Notes: a model not told the origin generated them from the letters alone. A stretch of DNA of 64,000 nt from Gammaproteobacteria bacterium (GCA_030431985.1 JAUIIB010000002.1:1-64000), one strand, 5' to 3'; counted from the first letter of the stretch, positions 19,543 through 29,116 are shown. Made by a program: numbers and translations.

Positions 19543-19878
19543 ATGTTGAAAAAAATCAGCTTTTATGTGACCGGGAATGTTCAGAACGTGATGTTCAGGC
19601 AAACGTTTGTGCGTGGGGCACAAAAGCGGAAACTTAGAGGCGGTGCGTCAAACGATATACTTGATCATAATCGCGTGTATTGTTCACTTATCGGCGATGA
19701 AGCCATAGTGGATGAGATGCTAGACAGGCTTAGAGCAGGTTGTGCTGTCAACTCATGGAATGCTCGTGTAGAAATACTGCATCTTTGTGAGCATTTTATT
19801 GATTTATCTGAGCATCAGGTAACAACCGATAATGTCAACCGGTTTAACTGGTCGTCCAATGTTGAATTCTATCTTTAG
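19543..19878 (+). CDS. Acylphosphatase-like protein
   Basis: This small protein of 111 residues resembles acylphosphatases, which hydrolyse carboxyl-phosphate bonds. The family signature GxVQGVxFR appears as GNVQNVMFR, so the phosphate-binding Arg is kept but the Gly is replaced by Asn. The second catalytic residue, an Asn in the GWVxN segment, appears to align with the Asn in GGASND. The C-terminal half is diverged and longer than normal (the family is about 90-95). ATG 19543 is preceded by GGGGTG; a GTG at 19540 is also possible. Activity is plausible but uncertain. Confidence 0.72.
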   Translation: MLKKISFYVTGNVQNVMFRQTFVRGAQKRKLRGGASNDILDHNRVYCSLIGDEAIVDEMLDRLRAGCAVNSWNARVEILHLCEHFIDLSEHQVTTDNVNRFNWSSNVEFYL

Positions 19879-19989
19879 TTGATCAAAAATAAATTCGTTT
19901 GTTGAGAGCGGTAGTAACAGTCAATTAAATTAGCCATAAATTAACGAACTCGCCAGAATACAAGGAGATGATATGTCGGGTATCTATAG

Positions 19990-20592
19990 TTACGATTTAT
20001 GCTGTAATTCATTTAGTAGATAGGCTAAAGCTTGGCCACGATGGCTAATGGTGTTTTTTTCACTTGGCTGAAGTTCAGCTGCTGTTTTGCCAAGCTCGGG
20101 AATATAGAAATAGGGGTCATAGCCAAACCCACCTTTACCCTGTGATTTCATGACAATTTCTCCATGCCATTTTCCTTCGGCAATCACGGGTTGCGGGTCG
20201 TCAATACTTCTTAGCAAGACAATAACACAATAATAATATGCACTGCGATCGGGAACATTGTTTAAACTATTGATCAGTTTTTGATTGTTGCGCTGATCGG
20301 ATTTGGGTTCGCCTGCGAATCGTGCTGAGAATATGCCTGGCGCTCCATTTAAGGCGTTAACGCACAGCCCCGAATCATCGGCCAAAGCGGGTAACCCTGT
20401 ATGATGGCATGCATGTCTGGCTTTAATGAGTGCGTTTTCAATGAATGTGGCATGAGGCTCTTCAGCTTCGGGTACATTGTAAACTGATTGTGGCAGGATG
20501 CCGATACCTAGTGGTTCAAGCAAAATGCCAATTTCCTTAAGTTTTCCCGGATTACCGCTAGCAATGACCAGCTTGTCTAAATGAATTGTCAT
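19990..20592 (-). CDS. rdgB: XTP/dITP diphosphatase, non-canonical purine NTP pyrophosphatase
   Basis: This 200-residue Ham1/RdgB enzyme removes inosine and xanthosine triphosphates from the nucleotide pool. The N-terminus ASGNPGKLKEI is the substrate-binding start of the family, and ALADDSGLCVNALNGAPGIFSARFAG is present in pieces typical of it. The C-terminal half has GGFGYDPYF and SHRGQAL. Length is normal. It starts 2 bp after the stop of rph on the same strand, an arrangement found widely in proteobacteria. Confidence 0.96.
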   Translation of the reverse strand: MTIHLDKLVIASGNPGKLKEIGILLEPLGIGILPQSVYNVPEAEEPHATFIENALIKARHACHHTGLPALADDSGLCVNALNGAPGIFSARFAGEPKSDQRNNQKLINSLNNVPDRSAYYYCVIVLLRSIDDPQPVIAEGKWHGEIVMKSQGKGGFGYDPYFYIPELGKTAAELQPSEKNTISHRGQALAYLLNELQHKS

Positions 20593-20594
20593 AA

Positions 20595-21317
20595 TTATGA
20601 CGCTTCCAATGCCGCTTTCTGGATCGATATTAATTCTTTTATACCCGATTCCGCTAAATCCAGCATTTGATTGAGTTCAGGGCGGGAAAAGGCGGCGCCT
20701 TCAGCAGTACCCTGTATTTCAACGATTCCGGATTTATCGGTCATAATGATATTCATGTCGGTATCACAAGTTGAGTCTTCCAGATAATCGAGGTCCAGGA
20801 TAGGGGAGTCCTGGTGAATACCAACGGAAATTGCGGCAACATAATCAATAATGGGCGTCGATTCAATAAGCCCACGTTTTAGAAGACTGCCTACAGCATC
20901 GTGCAAGGCGACAAAAGCACCTGTGATACTGGCCGTCCGCGTGCCACCATCCGCCTGGATGACATCGCAGTCAATTTGTATTGTGCGTTCTCCTAGCTTT
21001 TTAAGGTCGATTATCGCGCGTAAGGAGCGACCAATCAGGCGTTGAATTTCCATGGTCCGACCTGATTGTTTACCGCGTGCAGCTTCGCGTTGCATGCGTT
21101 CGTGGGTTGAACTGGGCAGCATGCCATATTCTGCAGTCAGCCACCCCTGATTCTGATCTTTTAAGAAAGGCGGTATTTTTTCGCTGATACTGGCGCTACA
21201 GATTATCCTGGTGTCGCCGCATTCAATCAATACTGAGCCATCGGCATGCTTGGAATAATGACGGGTTATTTTGACGGGGCGCAGTTGCGATGCGGTTCGA
21301 TTGTAATGACGTGCCAT
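20595..21317 (-). CDS. rph: Ribonuclease PH
   Basis: This 240-residue phosphorolytic 3'-5' exoribonuclease trims tRNA 3' ends. The N-terminus [11 protein letters not shown] is followed by [12 protein letters not shown]. The core has [35 protein letters not shown] and the phosphate-binding arginines. Full length compared with about 238 in E. coli, so it is not the truncated form seen in some K-12 strains. It lies between map and rdgB in the same direction and is probably co-transcribed with rdgB. Confidence 0.97.
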   Translation of the reverse strand: MARHYNRTASQLRPVKITRHYSKHADGSVLIECGDTRIICSASISEKIPPFLKDQNQGWLTAEYGMLPSSTHERMQREAARGKQSGRTMEIQRLIGRSLRAIIDLKKLGERTIQIDCDVIQADGGTRTASITGAFVALHDAVGSLLKRGLIESTPIIDYVAAISVGIHQDSPILDLDYLEDSTCDTDMNIIMTDKSGIVEIQGTAEGAAFSRPELNQMLDLAESGIKELISIQKAALEAS

Positions 21318-21337
21318 ATATAGAAAGTTGTTGTGAT

Positions 21338-22138
21338 TTAAAAACGGTAAACAGGTTTAGGAGGAGTACCTTCGGAAACGGTGAGCACCTCATAACTGTC
21401 CTCTGTGACCAAAACAGTATGTTCCCATTGAGCAGAAAGGCTGCCATCCTTGGTGGTAACCGTCCATCCATCGGGTAAGTGCCGAATTGAGGCTTTTCCT
21501 GCATTAATCATAGGCTCGATTGTGAACGTCATCCCCGGCTCGAGTTTTAATCCTGCACCCGCTTTTCCGTAATGCAACACCTGTGGGTCTTCATGAAATT
21601 TCTTTCCAATACCATGACCACAGAATTCTTTAACAACGCTGTAACCTATTTTCTCAGCGTGCTTTTGAATAACATGACCGATATCACCTAAATGATTACC
21701 CGGCTTAACCACATCAATGCCCCGCCACATGGCTTCGTATGTGAATTCGCATAGTCGTCTAGCCTGTATAGAAGGTTCTCCGACATAAAACATTCGACTG
21801 GTGTCACCGTGGTATTCATCGCTGATAACGGTAATATCGATGTTGACAATATCACCGTTTTTTAATTTCTTTTCGCCAGGGATACCGTGACATATTTGGT
21901 TATTAACTGAGGTACAAATGGATTTTGGGTACGGGCTGTGTCCTCTTGGTGCGTAGTTTAGGGGAGCCGGTATCGTTTTCTGTACGTCGACCATATAGCG
22001 GTGGCACAGTGTATCTAATTCTCCGGTTGTTATCCCTGGCTTTACATAAGGTGTAATGTAATCAAGTACTTCAGAGGCGAGTTTACCCGCTATTCTCATT
22101 TTTTCAATTTCTTGTGCGGTTTTTATAGTGACTTGCAT
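21338..22138 (-). CDS. map: Methionine aminopeptidase, type I
   Basis: This 266-residue metalloprotease removes the initiator Met from nascent proteins. The conserved features are visible: [16 protein letters not shown] with the substrate-binding His, [22 protein letters not shown] with two metal Asp residues, the metal His in [16 protein letters not shown], the metal Glu in TFTIEPMIN and the last in QWEHTVLVT. There is no N-terminal zinc extension, so it is type Ia. The gene reads toward rph with a 20-bp gap. Confidence 0.97.
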   Translation of the reverse strand: MQVTIKTAQEIEKMRIAGKLASEVLDYITPYVKPGITTGELDTLCHRYMVDVQKTIPAPLNYAPRGHSPYPKSICTSVNNQICHGIPGEKKLKNGDIVNIDITVISDEYHGDTSRMFYVGEPSIQARRLCEFTYEAMWRGIDVVKPGNHLGDIGHVIQKHAEKIGYSVVKEFCGHGIGKKFHEDPQVLHYGKAGAGLKLEPGMTFTIEPMINAGKASIRHLPDGWTVTTKDGSLSAQWEHTVLVTEDSYEVLTVSEGTPPKPVYRF

Positions 22139-22185
22139 AAGTTTTTATGAGTGTTCGGTTTAACGCATTGGGTTAGATATAATTA

Positions 22186-22785
22186 TTATAAGCGTTCACA
22201 GGTGGCGTGTGTGAGCTTACTATCTGGAAATTGCTCGGCTAACGTTTCCAGTTCAGTAATGACAGATTTATCTATTTTAAAAAATAAGAATTTATAGTGT
22301 TCTATAGTATGTTCGCTTAAGACTATATCAGTAATACCTTTTTCATCTAGTTTTTTCTGTAAATCGTGCGCGGATGCTTGATTAGTGAATTCGCCAAAAG
22401 AGACAGCGTTGAGTAAAGGTCCTTTTTCCAGAATACGATAGCTGGCGATTCCCATATTACGGAGTTTATTGATTTCTCGTTCTGCTGTTTGTTGATTTCT
22501 GAACGGGTTTGTGTGGATTTGGAATTGTGTCAATGTGCCGGATAATATCTGTTTGCTTGGGACTTGCGGGTCAAGTTCGTCGATAGCTGCTTTAACCGAT
22601 GCCGCACGAGATGTTGAAAAAAGGCCCCATTCGATGCAATCGACAGATGGGGGTAATAGAATGATTCTTTCAGGATTGTAAACTTGTAGCGTTGAGTCAG
22701 AAGAAGGCGAAACGGGCCTATAAAAAATCGATAGAGTCATCGCCACAAGATTAACGGCCAGGAGAAAAAAAAAGATGTATTTCAT
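22186..22785 (-). CDS. Membrane-anchored SPOR-like domain protein
   Basis: This is a 199-residue protein with one N-terminal hydrophobic segment (about 3-20) and a periplasmic remainder. The part QFQIHTNPFRNQQTAEREI followed by NAVSFGEFTNQASAHDLQKKL shows two beta-alpha-beta repeats. These resemble the SPOR fold, which binds denuded peptidoglycan at division sites. It starts with MKYIFFFLLAVNLVAM, typical of similar small proteins in betaproteobacteria. It lies 47 bp upstream of map on the same strand. Family membership is inferred from pattern only. Confidence 0.7.
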   Translation of the reverse strand: MKYIFFFLLAVNLVAMTLSIFYRPVSPSSDSTLQVYNPERIILLPPSVDCIEWGLFSTSRAASVKAAIDELDPQVPSKQILSGTLTQFQIHTNPFRNQQTAEREINKLRNMGIASYRILEKGPLLNAVSFGEFTNQASAHDLQKKLDEKGITDIVLSEHTIEHYKFLFFKIDKSVITELETLAEQFPDSKLTHATCERL

Positions 22786-22930
22786 TCAGCAATTAAAATC
22801 GTGACATTTACGTTTTATCGAGTTGTGAACGCATAAGTACCTTGATAGAATACCATGTTAATTAAAGAATCGAATCAAAAAACAGAATTTTAACGGCATG
22901 AAAATTACGAGATATACACGGATGAATATG

Positions 22931-23593
22931 AAGTATAGGGCAATTACAAAAAAATGTAAGGCTATGATTATTGCTATGGTCACCGCATTGGCTATAGTGA
23001 TGTCAGCCTCCGTTACTGCGGCGGGAGATGCGGCCAAAGGTCAAGAAGTTGCAGCGGGTATTTGTGCTGGATGCCATAATCCCGATGGCAATAGTATTAT
23101 ACCGGCTAATCCTATTCTGGCTGGGCAACATGTCGAGTACATCATCAAGCAACTGATGGACTTTAAATCAGGGGAGGGTGAATCTCCTAATCGTGAGAGT
23201 GCCATCATGGGCCCTATGGTTGCTTCGCTAACGCAACAAGATATAGAAAATCTGGCTGCATTTTATGCTAAACAAAAACCTGAGTCGGCCGGTAATGTAA
23301 CTGACAATGAGAGTTATCTTGAAATGGGTAAGCGGCTTTACCACGGCGGCAATATTGACAATGGTGTTCCGGCCTGTGCGAGTTGCCATGGACCGTCAGG
23401 CGCGGGTATTCCTCCACATTACCCCGCTGTTGCAGGGCAGCATGCTGAATATACATTTATACAGCTTAATTTATTTAATGAAGGTAAACGTATCAATGAT
23501 AAAGGTGTGATGCAAAAAGTTGTTACACGTATGAACGGTGAAGAAGAACGCGCAGTTGCCGAATATATTCAGAGTATGGACGCACCGCAATAA
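22931..23593 (+). CDS. Diheme cytochrome c4
   Basis: This periplasmic cytochrome has two CxxCH motifs, CAGCH and CASCH, about 104 residues apart in two similar halves. Each half has a distal Met candidate (GPMVASL and GVMQKV). Both halves include AGQHxEY, typical of cytochrome c4, which carries electrons between the bc1 complex and terminal oxidases. A signal segment ends near SVTAAG. The frame opens at 22898; ATG 22931 (MKYRAITKKCK) gives the more normal signal peptide, though 22898 and 22922 are possible. It is convergent with hemL, with a strong terminator between. Confidence 0.93.
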   Translation, partial: KYRAITKKCKAMIIAMVTALAIVMSASVTAAGDAAKGQEVAAGICAGCHNPDGNSIIPANPILAGQHVEYIIKQLMDFKSGEGESPNRESAIMGPMVASLTQQDIENLAAFYAKQKPESAGNVTDNESYLEMGKRLYHGGNIDNGVPACASCHGPSGAGIPPHYPAVAGQHAEYTFIQLNLFNEGKRINDKGVMQKVVTRMNGEEERAVAEYIQSMDAPQ

Positions 23594-23620
23594 TTTTCTT
23601 CCCGTTCCTGTAATGGTATG

Positions 23621-23669
23621 AAACGGAGTAACCTGCCAAATGGTTTGGCGAGATGTTGCTCCGTTTTTT
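23621..23669 (+). terminator. Rho-independent terminator after cytochrome c4
   Basis: AAACGGAGTAAC (23621-23632) pairs with GTTGCTCCGTTT (23655-23666) with one G-U pair, and an inner GCCAAA/TTTGGC hairpin (23635-23649) closes on TGG. Six T residues (23664-23669) follow. The two stacked stems make a clear intrinsic terminator. It lies between convergent genes and could also slow transcription from hemL. Confidence 0.88.
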
Positions 23670-23678
23670 ATTGTGAAA

Positions 23679-24959
23679 TTACCACGCTGAAAATATTTTC
23701 TCTGCAGCATCTAAGGTAACGTTAATTTCTTTACTGCCATGCATGCAGGATACGAAACCGGCTTCAAAAGCTGATGGGGCAAAATAAATGCCTTCGCTTA
23801 GCATTGCATGGAAGAATCGGTTAAACGCATCTTTGTCGCAAGCTGTCACTTCGGCAAAGCTGATTGGAATTGTTTTATTAAAATACAGTCCGAACATGCC
23901 TCCGACAGACTGCGCACAAAAATCAATACCGTGCTTTTGTGCGCTGGTTGTTAGGCCATCCGTTAACTGACGCGTTATATCAGAGAGGTTTTCATAAAAA
24001 CCAGGTTGTTGAATCAGCTTTAATGTGGTTAACCCTGCAGTAACAGCGACCGGATTACCTGACAATGTGCCAGCCTGATAAACGGCTCCTACAGGTGCCA
24101 GACATTGCATAATATCTCGCCGACCGCCAAAAGCAGCCATAGGCATACCGCCACCGATAACCTTGCCTAATACGGTCAAGTCAGGCTGAATTTGATAGAG
24201 ACCTTGTGCGCAACTTAATCCTACACGGAAACCGGTCATCACTTCGTCAAAAATCAAAACGCTGCCATGCTGGGTACATAATGCGCGTAAAGTTTTAAGA
24301 AATTCCATGTGCGGTTTAATCAGGTTCATATTACCTGCAACCGGTTCGACGATAACTGCTGCAATTTCGTCGCCAAGTTGTTTGAATGTTTCTTCAGCGC
24401 CGGAAATATCATTGTAGTCCAACACAATTGTGTGTCCCGCCGCTTCTTGTGGCACTCCCGCTGAGCTTGGATTACCAAAGGTTAAGGCACCCGATCCGGC
24501 TTTTACCAGCAGTGAATCGTCGTGACCGTGATAGCATCCCTCAAATTTTATAATTTTATTACGACCGGTATATCCACGCGCCAGGCGAATTGCGCTCATT
24601 CCGGCCTCGGTTCCTGAGCTGACTAGTCTGACTTGTTCGATTGAGGGTAATAATGAACAAATCAGTTCGGCAATTTCCAGTTCTGCTTCAGTGGGTGCAC
24701 CAAATGTCAGACCATTTTCTGAAGCTATCTGGACGGCTTTAATGACCTCAGGATGGGCATGGCCCAATATGAGTGGTCCCCAGGACCCGACATAGTCAAT
24801 GTAAGGTTTATTATCTGCATCCCAAACGTAGGCCCCTTGCCCGCGCTGGAAAAATACCGGTGTGCCGCCAACAGATTTAAAGGCGCGTACGGGAGAATTA
24901 ACTCCACCGGGGATAACGTTCTGTGATTGTTCAAATAATTGTTGATTGCGTGAACTCAT
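23679..24959 (-). CDS. hemL: Glutamate-1-semialdehyde 2,1-aminomutase
   Basis: This 426-residue PLP enzyme forms 5-aminolevulinate in the C5 route to heme. It opens with [12 protein letters not shown] and [11 protein letters not shown]. The core has [31 protein letters not shown] and [10 protein letters not shown], and the PLP Lys is in GKVIGGGMP. Length is normal. It is followed 29 bp beyond... in reading direction by a terminator-bearing gap, and upstream by thiE and thiD on the same strand (57-bp gap), a grouping seen in many betaproteobacteria. Heme demand is high in a cytochrome-rich organism. Confidence 0.97.
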   Translation of the reverse strand: MSSRNQQLFEQSQNVIPGGVNSPVRAFKSVGGTPVFFQRGQGAYVWDADNKPYIDYVGSWGPLILGHAHPEVIKAVQIASENGLTFGAPTEAELEIAELICSLLPSIEQVRLVSSGTEAGMSAIRLARGYTGRNKIIKFEGCYHGHDDSLLVKAGSGALTFGNPSSAGVPQEAAGHTIVLDYNDISGAEETFKQLGDEIAAVIVEPVAGNMNLIKPHMEFLKTLRALCTQHGSVLIFDEVMTGFRVGLSCAQGLYQIQPDLTVLGKVIGGGMPMAAFGGRRDIMQCLAPVGAVYQAGTLSGNPVAVTAGLTTLKLIQQPGFYENLSDITRQLTDGLTTSAQKHGIDFCAQSVGGMFGLYFNKTIPISFAEVTACDKDAFNRFFHAMLSEGIYFAPSAFEAGFVSCMHGSKEINVTLDAAEKIFSAW

Positions 24960-25016
24960 CGAATTGCTCTCAAATTAATTAAAAATAGATAAGTAGTATT
25001 TAATACCGTATCAAAG

Positions 25017-25649
25017 TTAGTTGAAATAGTGCGAGAATTTCATTGCTGTTTGACATATATCGTCTGCCTGGTATAAGGCCTGGCATACTGCCACGGCATC
25101 CGCGCCGCTTTCAATTAAAACCTGCATATTGGTTAATTTAATACCGCCAATACACACAACTGGTGTTTTGAATGCTGTCTTGGCTTGATGCAAAATCTCA
25201 ATCGGTGCTGAAACAGTGTCATACTTGGTTGACGTTGGAAAAAAAGCGCCAAAAGCAACATAATCTGCACCATTTTTTATGGCTCTCGAGGCCAGCGCCA
25301 AAGAGTTGTAACATGATGCACCCACAATTTTGTCTGCACCCAACTCTTTTCTAGCTGTAACAATACTCGCATCCTGTTTACCGAGATGAACGCCTGCTGC
25401 GTTAATTTTTGTTGCCAGTTCCACGCTATCGTTAATAATTAACGGAACAGCATATGTTTGACAAAGCTGTAGGAGAGCGCTGGCCTGTTGAAGCCGTAAA
25501 GCTGCGTCAGCGACTTTATTCCGGTATTGTATCAGCTGTGCGCCGCCGACTAATACCTGTTCGGTTTTGTCTAGCAAAAGCGTAGTGTCCGATAAATCCG
25601 GTGTGATGCCGTAAAGACCGCGTACAAGCATTTTAGGATTTCCCGGCAA
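25017..25649 (-). CDS. thiE: Thiamine-phosphate synthase
   Basis: This 210-residue TIM-barrel enzyme joins HMP diphosphate and thiazole phosphate to give thiamine phosphate. Typical segments are GLYGITPD, LIQYRNK, the metal-binding LIINDSVELA, GVHLGKQDAS, YVAFGAFFPTSTK and VCIGGI. Its start overlaps the end of thiD by 17 bp on the same strand, so the two are translated together. No TPP riboswitch was seen before the thiD gene, but I checked this only by eye. Confidence 0.95.
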   Translation of the reverse strand: MPGNPKMLVRGLYGITPDLSDTTLLLDKTEQVLVGGAQLIQYRNKVADAALRLQQASALLQLCQTYAVPLIINDSVELATKINAAGVHLGKQDASIVTARKELGADKIVGASCYNSLALASRAIKNGADYVAFGAFFPTSTKYDTVSAPIEILHQAKTAFKTPVVCIGGIKLTNMQVLIESGADAVAVCQALYQADDICQTAMKFSHYFN

Positions 25650-26499
25650 TCTGAACCCCGTGCATATTCTGAGCTATGTCTTCTTTTTCTTCATTCCTGA
25701 AAAAACGGTTTGGAATGTATTGCCCTTTGCCGGGCTGATAGCCGGCAGCCAGAGCTTTCCAGGTATATTCCTGTGCAATGACTACGCTGTCAGGTACTGT
25801 TTTACCTGTTGCAAGCATTGCGGCGATTGCTGAGGACAGCGTGCACCCTGAACCGTGATAATGGTGTGGTAATCTTTTCCATGCATCAGAGCGCAGACAT
25901 TCATTGTCCGCAAATAAAGCGTTGATTACTTCAGGTGTATCTTCATGTGTACCCGTAATTAATACGTATTGGCAGCCCAGCCCCAGCAGTCTGTATGCAG
26001 ATTCTTCCAGTAATGAATAATCCGAGTAGGTCGATTGATCTTTGTTAACGTTTGCCAGACGACACGCTTCTATACTGTTTGGGGTTAACACTGTAGTACG
26101 TGGTAGCAGCATGGCGCGTATTGTTTCGATCATTTCAGTGCTGGTTAATACGTCACCTTGTCCGGAAGCAAGCACCGGATCCAGAACAACAGGTATTTCC
26201 GGGTAATCCAATAGAATTTCGGTAATTGTCTCAATGGCTTTGGTACTACCCAAAACGCCCAGTTTAAAGGCGTGAACAGGGACATCATTCAATACGATGC
26301 GAGCCTGGCGGTCTATCCATTGCGCATCAAGCGGCAGTACTTCCTTAACTCCAGATGTATCTTGAACAGTAATGGCTGTTACAATCGGTAGCGGATGACA
26401 ACCCATCCCGGTGATTGTTAACGCATCTGCATGACTGCCAGCACCGCTACTTGGATCACAGGCTGCGAATGAAAGTACATTTGGGGGTGGCTGTGACAT
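25633..26499 (-). CDS. thiD: Hydroxymethylpyrimidine/phosphomethylpyrimidine kinase
   Basis: This 288-residue ribokinase-fold enzyme phosphorylates HMP twice on the way to thiamine. The N-terminus FAACDPSSGAGSHADALTI is the substrate-binding start (many homologues read GSDSSGGAGIQAD). HPLPIVTAITVQ, LDPVLASGQGD, LTPNSIEA and the anion-hole HHYHGSGCTLSSAIAA with its catalytic Asp region replaced by GSGC are visible. The Asp-to-Gly-Ser pattern GSGCT is normal for ThiD. It is divergent from the rubredoxin gene, with a 52-bp gap. Confidence 0.94.
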   Translation of the reverse strand: MSQPPPNVLSFAACDPSSGAGSHADALTITGMGCHPLPIVTAITVQDTSGVKEVLPLDAQWIDRQARIVLNDVPVHAFKLGVLGSTKAIETITEILLDYPEIPVVLDPVLASGQGDVLTSTEMIETIRAMLLPRTTVLTPNSIEACRLANVNKDQSTYSDYSLLEESAYRLLGLGCQYVLITGTHEDTPEVINALFADNECLRSDAWKRLPHHYHGSGCTLSSAIAAMLATGKTVPDSVVIAQEYTWKALAAGYQPGKGQYIPNRFFRNEEKEDIAQNMHGVQIAGKS

Positions 26500-26551
26500 A
26501 CATTAATACCGTAAAATATCATTTTAACTTAAAAGGGTGTCGCGATCTATT

Positions 26552-26740
26552 ATGACTACTGAAGAGAATAACAACTATAATCGTTATATGTGCCTCATCT
26601 GCGGCTATGTTTATGATGAAGAAAAAGGATCGCCGGATGAGGGAATTGCACCGGGAACACGCTGGGAGGATGTACCGATCAACTGGACATGCCCGGAATG
26701 CGGTGCGCGCAAAGAAGATTTCGAAATGGTGAAGATTTAA
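26552..26740 (+). CDS. Rubredoxin
   Basis: This small one-iron electron carrier has two CxxC pairs, CLICGYVYD and [11 protein letters not shown], with the aromatic and acidic residues between them ([14 protein letters not shown]) typical of rubredoxin. I start at ATG 26552, giving 62 residues with an Asn-rich leader. A GTG at 26537 is in frame and sits in the AAAAGGG ribosome-site stretch, and a start at 26588 would give the minimal domain. The stop overlaps the start of the glyoxalase gene by one base (TAATG). The redox partner is unknown. Confidence 0.94.
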   Translation: MTTEENNNYNRYMCLICGYVYDEEKGSPDEGIAPGTRWEDVPINWTCPECGARKEDFEMVKI

Positions 26741-27129
26741 TGCGGATACTGCATACTATGTTACGCGTCGGTGATTTGGAGAAATCGTTGGCATTTTACA
26801 CGCAGGTATTGGGGATGCGGTTACTGCGGCGTAAGGATTATCCTGAGGGTAAGTTTACATTGGCTTTTGTCGGTTATCAGGACGAATCCAATGGAACGGT
26901 CCTTGAGTTGACCCATAACTGGGATACCGATCGCTATGATCTCGGAGAAGGCTACGGTCATATTGCCATAGAAGTGGACGACGCCTATTCGGCATGTGAG
27001 GAAACCCGCAAACGAGGTGGAAAAGTAACCCGCGAGGCCGGACCGATGAAACATGGTTCAACGGTGATCGCATTTGTTGAAGATCCGGATGGATACAAAA
27101 TTGAGTTTATTCAAAAGAAGACGCGTTAA
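26740..27129 (+). CDS. gloA: Lactoylglutathione lyase (glyoxalase I)
   Basis: This 129-residue metalloenzyme converts the methylglyoxal-glutathione adduct to lactoylglutathione. All four metal ligands of the bacterial Ni-type enzyme are recognisable: His in MRILHTML, Glu in TVLELTHNW, His in GYGHIAI and Glu in GYKIEFIQ. The start ATG at 26740 overlaps the rubredoxin stop by one base, which fixes the start and indicates coupled translation. Pairing with rubredoxin has no obvious biochemical link. Confidence 0.95.
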   Translation: MRILHTMLRVGDLEKSLAFYTQVLGMRLLRRKDYPEGKFTLAFVGYQDESNGTVLELTHNWDTDRYDLGEGYGHIAIEVDDAYSACEETRKRGGKVTREAGPMKHGSTVIAFVEDPDGYKIEFIQKKTR

Positions 27130-27133
27130 ACTG

Positions 27134-27847
27134 TCATCGGTGGCCATGTAATAAAAAAATTGTGGGTATTTTATTGATATCAGGCGGCGATGTTAATTTC
27201 CATTGTTTGATAGTTTGTGTCCTAACATATTCGTCAGGTCCGCTGAGGCTTGATGCGATGCACAGATCCGTATCGTTCCGGCAAGTTTCCAGAATGAGCT
27301 CAAGTAGATTTTGATTTCTGTATGGTGCTTCAATAAACACTTGTGTTTGATCATGCTTGCTCGATTGCTTCTCAAGTAAGGTAATGCCTTGCGTGCGAGC
27401 CGATTTATCAATAGGCAAATAGCCGTGAAAACAAAACCGTTGCCCATTCAATCCCGAAGCCATTAGTGCCAGCATAATTGATGACGGACCGGTTAATGGG
27501 ATGACGGTAATACGCTTGTCATGTGCCAGTCGTACAAGATTGCCGCCTGGGTCGGCAACAGCGGGACATCCCGCCTCAGACAACAGCCCCGTGTCATGTC
27601 CTGTTAGCAAGGGTTGAAGCATTGTTTCCAATGCTTTGTCGGGCGTGTGCTCGTTGAGAGTATCTATATGAATTTCTTGAAGTGGCGACTTGCATTCAAT
27701 CTGTTTCAAAAATCGACGCGCTGTTTTAGGATGTTCGGCGATGAAATGTTCAAGTTGCTGTATTGACTGTTTGACCGTTACGGGAATGATCCAGTCCAGA
27801 TCGCAATCGCTGATCGGTGTTGGGATTAGGTAAAGTTTTCCTGTCAT
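27134..27847 (-). CDS. SAM-dependent methyltransferase of the RsmI / tetrapyrrole methylase family
   Basis: This 237-residue protein shows the tetrapyrrole-methylase fold used by RsmI, which 2'-O-methylates C1402 of 16S rRNA. It starts MTGKLYLIPTPISD (RsmI proteins read PIGNLxD). It has GLLSEAGCPAVADPGGNLV, PLTGPSSIMLALMASG and a C-terminal ASSLSGPDEYVRT. It is about 40 residues shorter than RsmI and lacks its C-terminal segment. I think it is a paralogue of unknown target that is common in betaproteobacteria, not the main RsmI. Its stop lies 4 bp from the convergent gloA stop. Confidence 0.82.
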   Translation of the reverse strand: MTGKLYLIPTPISDCDLDWIIPVTVKQSIQQLEHFIAEHPKTARRFLKQIECKSPLQEIHIDTLNEHTPDKALETMLQPLLTGHDTGLLSEAGCPAVADPGGNLVRLAHDKRITVIPLTGPSSIMLALMASGLNGQRFCFHGYLPIDKSARTQGITLLEKQSSKHDQTQVFIEAPYRNQNLLELILETCRNDTDLCIASSLSGPDEYVRTQTIKQWKLTSPPDINKIPTIFLLHGHR

Positions 27848-28013
27848 TAGAAACTTCCAGATCTTAAAGTGTTGTTTGAATCATGCTGGATTGGTGAAGC
27901 CTAGGAAGGCAGATCGAAACAGTAGAATAAGTGGATGATGGAATACTTGTTTGATCGTCTTTGTGCGCTAACAATCCAGCGTTTTTATAAACCCTACGCT
28001 ATACGGATGTGAC

Positions 28014-28022
28014 TGTTATAAT
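28014..28022 (+). promoter_or_regulatory. Extended -10 promoter element before efp
   Basis: The sequence TGTTATAAT at 28014-28022 is a perfect TATAAT with the TGn extension typical of sigma-70 promoters that need no strong -35. It lies 48 bp before the efp start codon. No good -35 box is seen at the normal distance. Confidence 0.5.
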
Positions 28023-28070
28023 TCACTATCTAAATTTATTGATTTAATTGATTATTACTAAAATTTTATT

Positions 28071-28631
28071 ATGAAAATTTCTGCATTTGAAGTACGTGTC
28101 GGCAATTTAATAGAATACCAAAATAAACTCTGGAAGATTCACAAAAAGAACCATGTTAAACCTGGCAAAGGTGGCGCATTTGTCCAGTTGGAAATGAAAT
28201 CCATTGGTGATGGCACCAAGCTTAATGAGCGTTTTCGGTCTGAAGATAAAGTGGAAAAGGCCCATGTTGAACAACGTCAAATGCAGTATTTATATGCTGA
28301 TGGTGATAGCTATGTTTTTATGGATAATGAATCTTATGAGCAACTCACGATTCCGGGTGACGAGCTCGAAGAACAAATGCCTTACCTGCTACCCAATACC
28401 GATGTGGTAATCAATTTTCATAATGAAAATCCTATCGGTATCGATCTACCGGCAAATGTTGTTCTGGAAGTTATGGAGACGGAAGTGATGTTGAAAGGAC
28501 AGACCGCGGCAAGTGGTGGCAAGCCGGCTGTTCTTGAAACCGGACTTAAAATAAGCGTACCGCAGTTTGTTAACATTGGCGATAAAATTAAAGTGAATAC
28601 AGATACAGGAGAGTATGTTGAGCGCGTATAA
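28071..28631 (+). CDS. efp: Translation elongation factor P
   Basis: This 186-residue three-domain OB-fold protein rescues ribosomes stalled at proline runs. It begins MKISAFEVRVGNLIEY, and the tip loop reads KPGKGGAF, with Lys33 at the place where EF-P is modified. Lys points to the EpmA/EpmB (beta-lysine) route or no modification, in contrast to the Arg/EarP version common in other betaproteobacteria. No epm or earP gene is in the window. Length and the C-terminal KVNTDTGEYVERV are normal. Confidence 0.97.
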   Translation: MKISAFEVRVGNLIEYQNKLWKIHKKNHVKPGKGGAFVQLEMKSIGDGTKLNERFRSEDKVEKAHVEQRQMQYLYADGDSYVFMDNESYEQLTIPGDELEEQMPYLLPNTDVVINFHNENPIGIDLPANVVLEVMETEVMLKGQTAASGGKPAVLETGLKISVPQFVNIGDKIKVNTDTGEYVERV

Positions 28632-28863
28632 AATATGCCAGACTAATTGTTATTGAATTAGAATCGGCAGGTAAGATATTCCTAATTGGAATGTCTAAGG
28701 ATAGGGGAAATCATTGACTAAACTACCAATGTAACGAATAACTTGGCTCTGTAATCATTTTGTTAATCAAGACAAAGCCTCATTGAAATTCGCCCTTTAT
28801 TGATCCCGTCGCGTTAATTGAGCTACTTGATTTAATATATTTTATAAATTGGAAAGCTGAAAG

Positions 28864-29061
28864 ATGGAACGCTTTTTCTTGTTAATACAGACACTTGCTC
28901 TTATAGCGCCTGTAACGGTTTTTTTTGGTTATATATTTTTGTATGAGGGTGACCAGTTTACCGCAGAACATTACATGATTACCGGGTTAAGCGCGTTGCC
29001 GTTTGGAATCGCATTGCTGGTTAAATTTTTGATGTCGGATGTAGATAAAAATTCAGATTGA
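28864..29061 (+). CDS. Small membrane protein with two predicted helices
   Basis: This is a 65-residue protein with two hydrophobic helices (about 5-27 and 39-58) joined by an acidic loop (YEGDQFTAEH), and a short charged end. A GAAAG stretch just before the ATG could serve as ribosome site. It precedes glpK by 55 bp on the same strand. I do not recognise the family. Codon use and the clean amphipathic layout make it look real. Confidence 0.6.
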   Translation: MERFFLLIQTLALIAPVTVFFGYIFLYEGDQFTAEHYMITGLSALPFGIALLVKFLMSDVDKNSD

Positions 29062-29116
29062 AAGTTCGATGTTGTGTGTACATTAAGTATCTGACTTTGT
29101 TAACGGTCTTAACATT

